Of a DNA stretch of 40,585 nt, positions 9,852-17,064 are shown piece by piece. The notes under the pieces were generated by a model. It saw only the letters and a list, made by a program, of their open reading frames with translations, was not told the DNA's origin and ran no database searches. Position 1 is the stretch's first letter; each line of letters begins with the position of its first letter. Made by a program: the position numbers and the translations under genes. This DNA is from Lachnospiraceae bacterium (GTDB taxonomy: Bacteria; Bacillota; Clostridia; Lachnospirales; Lachnospiraceae): contig JAGAQG010000060.1 in assembly GCA_017622875.1 (NCBI GenBank), positions 1-40,585 on the forward strand, given 5' to 3'.

Positions 9852-10550
9852 ATGAAAAATGAAAAAATATTGACTTTTAGCTTTGATGATGGAGTGACTC
9901 AGGATATCCGTCTGATTGAATTATTCAATAAATATGGTATGTAGGCCACATTTAATTTAAATTCTCTCCTGCTTGGAAAAAAGGGGGAATTAAATTTTCC
10001 AGGGAAAAAAATAGTGCATAATAAGGTGAAGCGGGAAGATGTCAGGAGTATCTATGAAGGACATGAAGTAGCTGCACATACATTAACACATCCAAATTTG
10101 ACTGAGATTCCAGATAAAAAGGAAATCATTCGACAGGTAGAAGAAGATCGCGTGAAATTAAGTGAATTATGTGGATATGACGTTGTTGGGATGGCATATC
10201 CATGCGGCGGTGTAAACTATAATGCGGTTGTTTCTGAGATAATCAGAAAAGATACAAAAATTCAGTATGCCAGAACAATTGTGTCTAATAGGAATTTTTC
10301 TAGACAGATTAATTTATATGAGTTTAAACCGACCGTTTATTGTTATGAAGAATTTGAGGAAATGTTTCAATTAGGGAAATATTTCCTTAATCTTAAGCCG
10401 GAAAAAACGCAGATTTTTTATGTTTGGGGACATTCTTATGAATTTGATATGAATGATGGTTGGAAACGATTTGAAGAATTTTTAGAAATGATGAGTGGAA
10501 GAACAGATATTTGTTATTGTACAAATCGTGAAGCCTTGCTGGATGTGTGA
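9852..10550 (+). pseudogene. NodB-type polysaccharide deacetylase, broken by an in-frame TAG at codon 31
   Basis: Carbohydrate esterase family 4 fold; the full reading would be 232 residues, with no signal peptide. Motif 1 is seen as LTFSFDDGV (metal-binding Asp-Asp) and motif 2 as HEVAAHTLTHPNL (His-x3-His). TAG at 9942-9944 sits between FNKYGM and ATFNLN; family members usually have Lys or Arg in this KATF/RATF position, so AAG to TAG would explain it. Everything after the stop stays in frame to 10550. A GTG-initiated fragment from within would lack motif 1 and so be inactive. The gene lies between the GH106-like and GH9-like genes and would deacetylate an imported N- or O-acetylated sugar. 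Confidence 0.85.
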
Positions 10551-10574
10551 TGAAAAAGAAGGGGGAGATTCTAT

Positions 10575-12320
10575 TTGTATAAGAGTGACTTTTTGATAAA
10601 TCATGTGGGATTTTTACCGGTTTCAGCGAAACATTTTGTTTATACAGGTAACTGTGAAACATATAAGGTCAATCGCATGCACGATTTGAAGCTGATTCCA
10701 GTTTATAGTGGAAAATTTGAAAAATATGATGATATATATCAAATAGGTGATTTTACCGAAATAACAGAAGAAGGTATTTATCGTATCAGTACGGAAGAAG
10801 GAAACAGCAGATGTTTTATCATCAGTAATGATGTTTACAAAACTCCAGCAAGAGTATTGACGAATTATTTTACATGGCAACGTTGTGCAGATGATTTGGG
10901 ATGAAATGGAAAGTGTCATATTGATGATCAGATTACATTAAAAAATGGCGAAATCAGAGGATTGTCTGGAGGGCATCATCAATCCAGTGATTTGAGAAAA
11001 TGGACATTTGGGACAGCAATCGGAATTGAAGGTCTGGCTGAATATGCGACAGGGAACTGCATTCCATGGGATAAAGGAATTATTGCAGAAGAGTTATGGC
11101 ATAGTGCGAAATATTATTTGTCACTGATTACAGACGAAGGGTGGCTTTTAAATTGTACGTGGGTTCCGGAAGATTACAATACTGAATGTGCAGGGAAAGG
11201 ATATGGAGACTATCAGGCTGCATGGAGAAAAAGGAAATACTTCGAAACTCCAGACAGTGAACATTCTCATTGGCAGGTTATTAAAACCTTAGCTGCTGTT
11301 GCGAAATATTTTAAAGGAATTAATGCCAAGATTTACAAAGCATGCTTAACTGGTGCAGAAAAGGTATGGAATTATATGCAGAATGAGGGAAAAAGCCTGC
11401 ATGGTTATCAGCTTCCTGTTTTTCCTCCATTAGGACATGATGGTATGCCAAAGATGTTTCAAGGATTTTATGAAGGCTCTGCTTTGCGTTATGCGTCATG
11501 TGCGTTAGCTGCATGTAAACTTTTTGAATTGACAGGAAAAGAAGAATACAAAATGACTGCATATGAGATGTTGGATAATTTGTGTGATCTGCAATTAGAG
11601 GGCGAGTCTTTAGATTCTTGTGTGAGAGCCTGCTTCTGGGAAAGTAAAGAATCCAATATTTTAGCAAATAATTATTACTATTTTTATTGTATCAATGTTC
11701 CAATGGCGTTTGCGGATGCGGCGGAATTATGGACTGATGCAAAAAATAGAGATCAATGGTTGGAGTGCATGAAAACTATAGCGGATCAGTATCAGAAACT
11801 TAGTAATAAAAGTCCGTTTGGACGCATTCCATCATCCTTTTATACGGAAAATAATGATGTATTTTCAAAGGCTGCATTATTTAGTTTTAGTATTACTTCA
11901 GATAATGAGAGAAAAAATGCTTCCATTGGTCAGACGCAACATAATGGACAAACTTTTTCTGTATTCAGCGAATATTATAATTTTTGCTATAACCTTGACT
12001 TGATTGCAGCAGGTATTTTTTTGCTTAAAGCAGCAGAACTGACTGGTAATAATAATTATAGAATTACAGCGCAGTCTCAGTTGGATTGGATTATGGGAGC
12101 AAACCCATTTGATGCAAGCAATATTGAAGGGGTAGGATATAATCAGCCTCACAGGGGAATTTTGGGGGGATTTTTTCCGCCGGTTCCGCAAATTCCGGGA
12201 GCGGTATTCACAGGGATTACAAAAGAATGTTTTGAAGAAGCATCGTTAGGTTACGATTGTGAATATGATATGCCAATGGTAGGCTGGTTGTTGTATTTAT
12301 ATTCACAAATCGAGCATTAG
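10575..12320 (+). pseudogene. GH9-like glycoside hydrolase, broken by an in-frame TGA at codon 110
   Basis: Full reading of 581 residues from TTG 10575, which has a GGGGGAG site upstream. An N-terminal immunoglobulin-like domain (about 1-95) precedes an alpha/alpha-barrel of GH9 type: ending motifs DWIMGANPFD and PHRGIL, and CEYDMPMVGWL where GH9 enzymes carry the acid Glu. TGA at 10902-10904 lies between CADDLG and NGKCHIDD; a Trp TGG to TGA change is the simplest origin. The usual DAGD catalytic-base motif appears as QSSD (GGHHQSSDLRKW), keeping the second Asp but not the first. No signal peptide is seen. The stop removes the catalytic domain from the product. Confidence 0.82.
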
Positions 12321-12338
12321 AGTTTTGTGTGAAGGAGG

Positions 12339-13667
12339 ATGCGATTCAGGTGGTTAGAAATGTTAAGAAAATTGTTTTATGAACCTACACCACAGAATGA
12401 AAAAGATTATGCTGACGGAAGACGTCTTTATATTGTGGCAGAAAGTGCCAATGCATTGATTAATGAATTGGCTGGAGGAACATTTCTGGTTGCAGTCTTG
12501 AGTACAATTCAAATAACAGACGGAATGAGCGGATTTATTCGTTCCTGTGGAACAATTGCTATGTTGTTCCAACTTCTGACTATGATTCACGTGCAGAAGA
12601 TGAAAAAAAAGAAACTGTTTATGTTTCTTTGTGCATTGCAAAAAATTTGGTTTGGGATACTTTTTTTCATACCAACTATGAACTGGAAGGTTCAGACAAA
12701 GTGTATTTTAGTAATTTTAATTTATTTTCATGGTCAGATTACAAGTCAGTTGGCAAACCCTGCAAGGATAAATCTGATTGCCGATTTGGTTCCGGAAAAT
12801 ATAAGAGGAACTTATTTTGGAAAGAAAGATTCTATAAGTGTTTTTGTCACCTACGTTACAGTATTTTTTGCAGGAATTTTATTTGATCATACAAATAAGA
12901 ACAATATAAATGCAGGTTTTCAGATTTTTGGAAGCATCCTGATTCTTTTAGCGATTATAGATGCGGTTGCTATTGCGTTTATAAAAGAACCGGAAAACCT
13001 TACCGTTGCGCAAAAAGAAAGAGTTTACTTGTGGAAAGAAATTATAGACGCTTTTAAGCATAAAGGTTTTCAAGAAGCATTGATTTTGAATGGCATTTGG
13101 ACAGCAGCCGTATATTTCACAGTTCCGTTTAATGCCAGTTATCAAATAAAAGAACTGGGGTTGTCTTATACATATATTACCGCAATCGGGTTAGCAACTA
13201 TGTTGCTGCGAGCGTATTTAATGCCCCGGCTTGGAAAAGTAGTAGACAAAATTGGAAATGAAACGATGTTAATACATCTTTTTTCCATCATGGGATTTCA
13301 TTATGTGGTCATGATGTTTACCGTTCCGGAGAATGGTAAAGTATTTTTTGTAATCGCATCACTCTTATCTGCAATTGCACATGGCTTTATTAGTCAAGGA
13401 TTGCTGGGAATTCAGTTGAAAGTTTTGGATGAAAGAAAGAGAACTATACAATACAGTATATTGTCAGCTGCATCGGGAACAATAGGGTTTGCTGTTTCTG
13501 TAGTGGCTGCAAGATTATTAGAAATGTTACAAAGTATGGAACTTGCTGTTGGTACAAGAAAACTTTATGCTCAGCAATTTATGAATCTTTTGGGATTGAT
13601 ATTTATTTTGATAAATATTGGATATTTACTGATGAGAGTCGATAAAGCAAAAACTGGATGTATATGA
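12339..13667 (+). CDS. Major facilitator superfamily transporter
   Basis: A 442-aa membrane protein with about twelve hydrophobic segments and a basic cytoplasmic loop after the second or third (VQKMKKKKLF). A loop segment reads NLIADLVPENIRGTYFGKKDS, which resembles the conserved loop of MFS carriers related to sugar and peptide transporters. AGGAGG touches ATG 12339 directly, so ATG 12360, in frame and just before LRKLFYEPT, is an alternative start although it lies far from the ribosome site. It begins 19 bp after the GH9-like gene and probably belongs to the same transcript. Substrate unknown; intact. Confidence 0.82.
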   Translation: MRFRWLEMLRKLFYEPTPQNEKDYADGRRLYIVAESANALINELAGGTFLVAVLSTIQITDGMSGFIRSCGTIAMLFQLLTMIHVQKMKKKKLFMFLCALQKIWFGILFFIPTMNWKVQTKCILVILIYFHGQITSQLANPARINLIADLVPENIRGTYFGKKDSISVFVTYVTVFFAGILFDHTNKNNINAGFQIFGSILILLAIIDAVAIAFIKEPENLTVAQKERVYLWKEIIDAFKHKGFQEALILNGIWTAAVYFTVPFNASYQIKELGLSYTYITAIGLATMLLRAYLMPRLGKVVDKIGNETMLIHLFSIMGFHYVVMMFTVPENGKVFFVIASLLSAIAHGFISQGLLGIQLKVLDERKRTIQYSILSAASGTIGFAVSVVAARLLEMLQSMELAVGTRKLYAQQFMNLLGLIFILINIGYLLMRVDKAKTGCI

Positions 13668-13924
13668 AAGTACCGATTTGACGACCTGGACACTTATCTT
13701 AAAATCGGACAGCCCTAAAGGAACTTTTATACCTCACAGCAGTTTGCCTCTGACACCTGCTGACTGGGAGTGTCTGGATGGAACCTTATACATTGACTGC
13801 AATGAAGATCCCTATCTGGTCTTTTGTCACAGACGGTCCATTTTTATATCGACTGTCTAATGGACGGCTTGCCATGATATGGTCCAGCTTTTCCAAAGGA
13901 GATTACGTGGAAGCATTTTATTGA
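13660..13924 (+). pseudogene. GH43 glycoside hydrolase remnant made of three conserved blocks
   Basis: About 265 bp remain of a gene that is usually near 1 kb. Block 1 (13660-13683) reads VYESTDLTTW; block 2 (about 13700-13830) reads SDSPKGTFIPHS, DWECLDGTLYID and DPYLVFCH; block 3 (13829-13924, shifted by one base) reads TDGPFLYRL and MIWSSF. In intact GH43 relatives these blocks are separated by roughly 40-50 residues each, so at least two internal deletions are inferred. The first block overlaps the stop of the MFS gene. The 3' end is also missing. This would have been another enzyme of the sugar locus, possibly a xylosidase or arabinofuranosidase. Confidence 0.72.
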
Positions 13925-13943
13925 AAATTTATAAAAAGTTTAT

Positions 13944-14020
13944 TTGAAAATGAAGATGGTGAATGCTATACTCGTTTTATCGAGATGGTGTTCACCATCT
14001 TGTCTTTTAGGCGATTCGCC
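13944..14020 (+). promoter_or_regulatory. Promoter and structured leader of the Rpn-type gene
   Basis: TTGAAA (13944-13949), a 17-bp spacer and TATACT (13967-13972). An 11-bp inverted repeat (13953-13963 with 13991-14001, arms AAGATGGTGAA and TTCACCATCTT) spans the -10 box, with an inner CTCG/CGAG pair. A second small hairpin GGCG-ATT-CGCC follows at 14010-14020. The large repeat could be an operator, since it covers the core promoter. Confidence 0.55.
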
Positions 14021-14071
14021 ACATTTTCCAGCTCCAGCAAATTAATAAAACGAAAGAAGAGGTAACAATCT

Positions 14072-14921
14072 ATGGAAAATCAAAAAGTTTTATCTTTTAT
14101 GTCAGCTACCGGAAAAATTGACTACAATATGACGAATAATTATATGTTTCGTTATATCCTGCAAAAGAATGAAAAGGTATTAAAAGGCCTGATTTCTTCG
14201 CTGCTGCGGTTAGATCCTGTTATGATAAAGTCCATTGTCATTAAAAATCCAATCAATCTTGCAGGGGATGTAAGTGGGAAAGAGTTTATTTTAGACATCA
14301 ATATTATGCTGAATGATAACACATTGATCAATCTTGAAATGCAGGTAGCGAATGAATCTAACTGGGCGGAACGATCGTTGGCATATTTGTGTCGTGCGTA
14401 TGATCAGCTCTATAAGGGGCAGAAGTATGAGGAGGCACTTCCGGTAATTCACATAGGATTTCTTGATTTTACACTTCATCCCGAACATCCGGAATTTTAC
14501 GCAACTTACCAAATGCTGAATATTAAAAATCACTTACTGTTATAGTAGCAAATTTACACTTTCCGTGGTAAACTTAAATCAAATAGAACTGGCAACGGAG
14601 GAAGATAAAGCCCATCACATTGATTATTGGGCAGCACTCTTTAAAGCTGGAACATGGGAGGACCTTAGGATGTTGACGAAGGATAATGAATATTTACAGG
14701 AAGCAGCAGAATCTCTTTATGTGGCAAATGCGGATGAGATCGTTCGTCAGCAGTGCGTAGCCAGAGAGGATGCGGAGAGAAGAGAGAGAACACTGGAACG
14801 AGATAAAAGGCTGTTACAGCAGGCTTTGGAAGAACAAAACGTTAAAATCAAAGAACAGACAAAGGAAATTGAAAGGCTAAGAGCAATGCTTGCTCAGAAT
14901 GGAATCGAGTTAAAAAAGTAA
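14072..14921 (+). pseudogene. Rpn-family nuclease (PDDEXK type), frameshifted
   Basis: Member of the Rpn / PDDEXK_2 transposase-associated nuclease family. The N-terminal half (14072-14545) contains the start YNMTNNYMFRYIL and the nuclease core EFILDINIMLNDNTLINLEMQ, with Asp and the ExQ residues. After NIKNHLL the frame meets TAG TAG at 14543-14548. Shifting by one base restores the usual continuation (YSSKFTLSVVNLNQIEL) to a C-terminal coiled coil rich in Glu, Arg and Lys that ends at 14921. One extra T at 14540-14541 explains the break. The gene has its own promoter and AGAGG ribosome site. Rpn proteins are abundant in this family of bacteria and often found at mobile sites. Confidence 0.85.
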
Positions 14922-14942
14922 TAAATAAGGTTAAAGTCTTAT

Positions 14943-15060
14943 ATTAAGAAGTAAGAAATATTTTCCAAGTTCAAAAGTTCCATAGATAAAGATTAAAATC
15001 TATCTATGGAACTTTTTTGTCCTTTGACAATGTTTATTAAAAGAAAGTGATGGTGAACTG
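14943..15060 (+). repeat. Hairpin-bearing repeat, copy A
   Basis: About 118 bp that recur at 16829-16950. It starts TTAAGAAGTAAGAA, contains AAAAGTTCCATAGATA pairing with TATCTATGGAACTTTT (16-bp stem, 14972-15017 region) followed by T residues, and ends AAGAAAGTGATGGTGAA just before the XRE gene. The hairpin with its T-run would work as a terminator for the Rpn gene, but conservation extends well beyond the hairpin on both sides. Confidence 0.75.
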
Positions 15061-15063
15061 GAA

Positions 15064-15411
15064 ATGAAGAAATTTGCACAGCGGTTAAAAGAATTACGAG
15101 AATATTATGATATGACACAGGCGGAAGTAGCGGCAGCTTTAAACTTCTCATCCGCTGCAATCAGCAATTATGAATGCGGAGCACGAGAGCCGGGAATTGA
15201 AGAACTAATATTGCTGGCAGATTTCTTTCATGTTTCAATGGACTATCTTGTTGGGAGAATTGATTATTCGATCCAACGCGGAAAAAAGAAAATAATTCGC
15301 TATGCGGTTACAGAGAGCATGAAAGTTCCGGCATCATTGAACGAGAAAGAACTTGATATGATTGTTCACATTATTGCCAATGGGAAGAAATATTCTTGGT
15401 ATGAAGTATGA
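15064..15411 (+). CDS. XRE-family transcriptional regulator
   Basis: A 115-aa DNA-binding protein. Residues 6-61 form a Cro/C1-type HTH (RLKELREYYDMTQAEVAAAL, then SSAAISNYECGAREPGIEEL), followed by LADFFHVSMDYLVGR, the usual end of such domains. The C-terminal 45 residues (LNEKELDMIVHIIANGKKYSW) are a short helical tail. ATG 15064 is used; the upstream ribosome site is weak. It stands alone between copy A of the hairpin repeat and a stretch of palindromes and transposase debris, so no partner or target can be assigned. Intact. Confidence 0.88.
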   Translation: MKKFAQRLKELREYYDMTQAEVAAALNFSSAAISNYECGAREPGIEELILLADFFHVSMDYLVGRIDYSIQRGKKKIIRYAVTESMKVPASLNEKELDMIVHIIANGKKYSWYEV

Positions 15412-15460
15412 AGCAAGATAAAAATGCGAATAAGATGGAAAAAGATTTTCGGAAAACATA

Positions 15461-15590
15461 GCGTCCGAAGGACGCGTAGCCACTGCCCTGACAGTGTTTT
15501 TTATGGGTTTGGGAAATTTTCCCAACAAGCAAAAATGTCTTGGTACGTACCAAGGCACTGCTTGCAAAAATTATCAGGAATTCCCGATAA
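15461..15590. repeat. Run of five consecutive palindromes
   Basis: Five inverted repeats in 130 bp: GCGTCC-GAA-GGACGC (15461-15475); CACTG, six-base loop, CAGTG and six T (15481-15502); TTGGGAAA-T-TTTCCCAA (15509-15525); the perfect 16-bp palindrome CTTGGTACGTACCAAG (15539-15554) nested in CAAGCA/TGCTTG arms (15526-15531 and 15559-15564); and an 18-of-20 palindrome around GGAATTCC (15571-15590). The second could act as a weak terminator for the XRE gene. Short open frames here (for example 15424-15633) show no family features. The spacing suggests a protein-binding or transfer-type site of a former mobile element; function unknown. Confidence 0.6.
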
Positions 15591-15718
15591 CAGAGCAAAG
15601 TTATATCAAGGTTTTGACACCACCAATATCTGAAAAATCAGACATATTAAAAGTTTCTAAATATGCAATTCAAACAATGTTTGAGAACCAGAGTTTATAA
15701 AATGCTATTTGTTATAAA

Positions 15719-15850
15719 TATAACAACGGACTGGCAGAAGGTAGTGTTAACAAAATAAAATTAATTAAGCGGATTATGTATGGTAGAAATAGCTTTCAGC
15801 TATTAAAAGCTAAGCTGTTGCTGAATGAATATTTTTATCAAATCAACTAA
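15719..15850 (+). pseudogene. C-terminal remnant of an ISL3-like transposase
   Basis: A 43-codon stretch reading NGLAEGSVNKIKLIKRIMYG followed by RNSFQLLKAKLLLNEYF and TAA at 15848-15850. The motif NG-x-EG-x-NK-x-K-x-IKR-x-YG is the C-terminal signature of ISL3-type DDE transposases. Nothing upstream in this frame continues the transposase, so about 90 percent of the gene is missing. It marks an old insertion and deletion event. Confidence 0.75.
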
Positions 15851-15998
15851 GTTTGGAAAGAACCTATGGTGCGTTTACGAAAATGCAAAGGAAAGATTTT
15901 GGAAGATTTTACTAGGAAAGAAATCCTTTTAGAGAGAGGAAGAAGGACAGAAAATGACAATGCTATAAGAAAAACATGACATCGAAGAGGTGTTGCGA
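15851..15998. other. Unassigned spacer
   Basis: Non-coding debris between the transposase remnant and the next promoter. The forward frames are interrupted by stops. One frame has a short Lys/Arg/Glu-rich stretch ending EEVLRLRNNEKYGRI at about 16030, with a TAA inside it; I do not recognise it. Confidence 0.4.
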
Positions 15999-16027
15999 TT
16001 GAGAAATAATGAAAAGTATGGTAGAAT
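15999..16027 (+). promoter_or_regulatory. Promoter of the GNAT-like gene
   Basis: TTGAGA (15999-16004), a 17-bp spacer and TAGAAT (16022-16027), about 37 bp before ATG 16064, which has a strong AGAGGAGG ribosome site. Confidence 0.6.
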
Positions 16028-16063
16028 ATAATCACAAAAAGAAGCAGTGTAGAGGAGGATTCT

Positions 16064-16623
16064 ATGTCAACAATCGAACAAGGATGTATTGATATTTGGA
16101 TAGATGAAATTGTTCCTTGCTTAAAAGATACGGAAACCGGAGATATCAAGGAAACAGTGGTTTTCAAAATTGAAAGTCGTGCATATTTGAAAAAATTCAA
16201 AAAATCTAACGGTTGGCATATTAACTGGAATGAAATTCCAAAGGATGTGGAAGTGTACGCACTTGCACTGAAAGACGACAATACAATCCAAGGACTGGTT
16301 GGCGTAAGAAATGATAAAGATTCTCATGCGGCATATCTTCACTGGGCATGTACTGCACCACATAACAACAAACATGAGTATGGAAAGCAAAAATATATTG
16401 GAGGGGCGGTCATCTTTTTGCAATTGCAGCGGATAAATCTATTGAATGGGGATATGAAGGTGCAATGCATGGATTTGCAGCAGATGAAAAGTTGTTAGAT
16501 CACTATATAGAGAGTTTTCATGCAGAGTATTTAGGAATGCTTCATCAATATCAGTTTTTTGTTGATGAAGAACAGGCAAAAAAATTATTGGAGGTGTATC
16601 ATTATGAGTGGAACGAAACCTAA
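16064..16623 (+). pseudogene. GNAT-like acetyltransferase-type protein, frameshifted
   Basis: The intact reading would be about 186 residues. The first 113 codons run to KYIGG, where the frame passes into an unrelated ending at 16498. Restoring one G in the GGGG run at 16403-16406 gives a glycine loop followed by HLFAIAADKSIEWGYEG, GFAADEKLLDHYIESFHAEY and a stop TAA at 16621-16623. The layout (beta strands YALALKDDNTIQGLVGV and AYLHWACTAP, then a GxGGHLF loop and helix) fits a GNAT fold with an acetyl-CoA loop, but this is a fold-level guess. Its 3' end overlaps the next gene by 20 bp. Loss of a base in a homopolymer can be a real mutation, a slippage site or a sequencing error. Confidence 0.68.
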
Positions 16624-16792
16624 ATTTTTGGAAGACACGAAAGTTCACCCAAGTTATTATGAAAAACCAAATCCATATGTAAATGCACCATCTTGCCATG
16701 TGAATTTACTTGAACTATCAAGATATGCAAAACAATGTGGAAAGAAATTGATTGAATTAACACAGGAAGAAGTAAAAATGTTTACTCTCTAA
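16604..16792 (+). CDS. Small conserved-looking protein paired with the GNAT-like gene
   Basis: A 62-aa protein from ATG 16604 (GGAGG at 16590-16594) to TAA 16790-16792. It is polar, with a Pro/Tyr/Asn-rich first half (SYYEKPNPYVNAPSCHV) and a helical second half (LLELSRYAKQCGKKLIELT, then QEEVKMF). No signal peptide, membrane segment or DNA-binding motif is visible. Its start overlaps the end of the GNAT-like gene, so the two are translationally coupled and probably act together; an antitoxin-like or partner role is possible but not shown. I do not recognise a named family. Confidence 0.65.
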   Translation: MSGTKPKFLEDTKVHPSYYEKPNPYVNAPSCHVNLLELSRYAKQCGKKLIELTQEEVKMFTL

Positions 16793-16828
16793 ATCACAGC
16801 AACATAAGTAAAAATACCTATGATCAAT

Positions 16829-16950
16829 ACTAAGAAGTAAGAACAATTACCAAGTTAAAAAGTTCCATAGATAAAGATTAAAATCTTTACCTATGGAACT
16901 TTTTCGTTTTTTGAAAAGAATTATTTAAAGAAAGTGACAGTGTGAAAATT
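16829..16950 (+). repeat. Hairpin-bearing repeat, copy B
   Basis: Second copy of the element at 14943-15060, roughly 80 percent identical by eye, again starting CTAAGAAGTAAGAA and ending AAGAAAGTGACAGTGTGAA. The hairpin is kept: AAAAAGTTCCATAG pairs with CTATGGAACTTTTT, and an inner stem TAAAGAT/ATCTTTA replaces the longer outer arm of copy A. It lies just left of the IS66 end, and terminates the 62-residue gene. Confidence 0.75.
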
Positions 16951-16984
16951 TGACGCTTACGAACATTTTTATAATTTCTTTAGT

Positions 16985-17007
16985 GTAAGCGCCTTATAAT
17001 CCGGCGG
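16985..17007. repeat. IS66 inverted repeat, tnpC end
   Basis: Starts GTAAGCGCCTTATAATCC and continues GGCGG. It pairs with the repeat at 19644-19666. Confidence 0.88.
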
Positions 17008-17064
17008 TATATATAATTATCCTCGCATCCGCAGCAATTATCGCGAGGATGCGAGAAGTTTACT

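Noticed and set aside
10902-10904. TGA in the GH9-like gene as selenocysteine
   Set aside because: The position follows CADDLG and fits a Trp in the sequence pattern. No redox role and no obvious selenocysteine-insertion hairpin directly downstream was seen.
1919-12320. Genetic-code reassignment or suppressor-tRNA recoding as explanation of the in-frame stops
   Set aside because: All three stop codons occur inside genes, the intact genes end normally with the same codons, and the core genes contain none internally. A reassigned code would affect only particular codons and all genes.
14536-14550. Programmed frameshift in the Rpn-type gene
   Set aside because: No classical slippery heptamer precedes the stop, and a single extra T explains the break more simply.
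15424-15633. A 69-codon plus-strand gene
   Set aside because: It runs through the palindromes, has no ribosome site and an unusual composition; the palindromes explain the sequence better.
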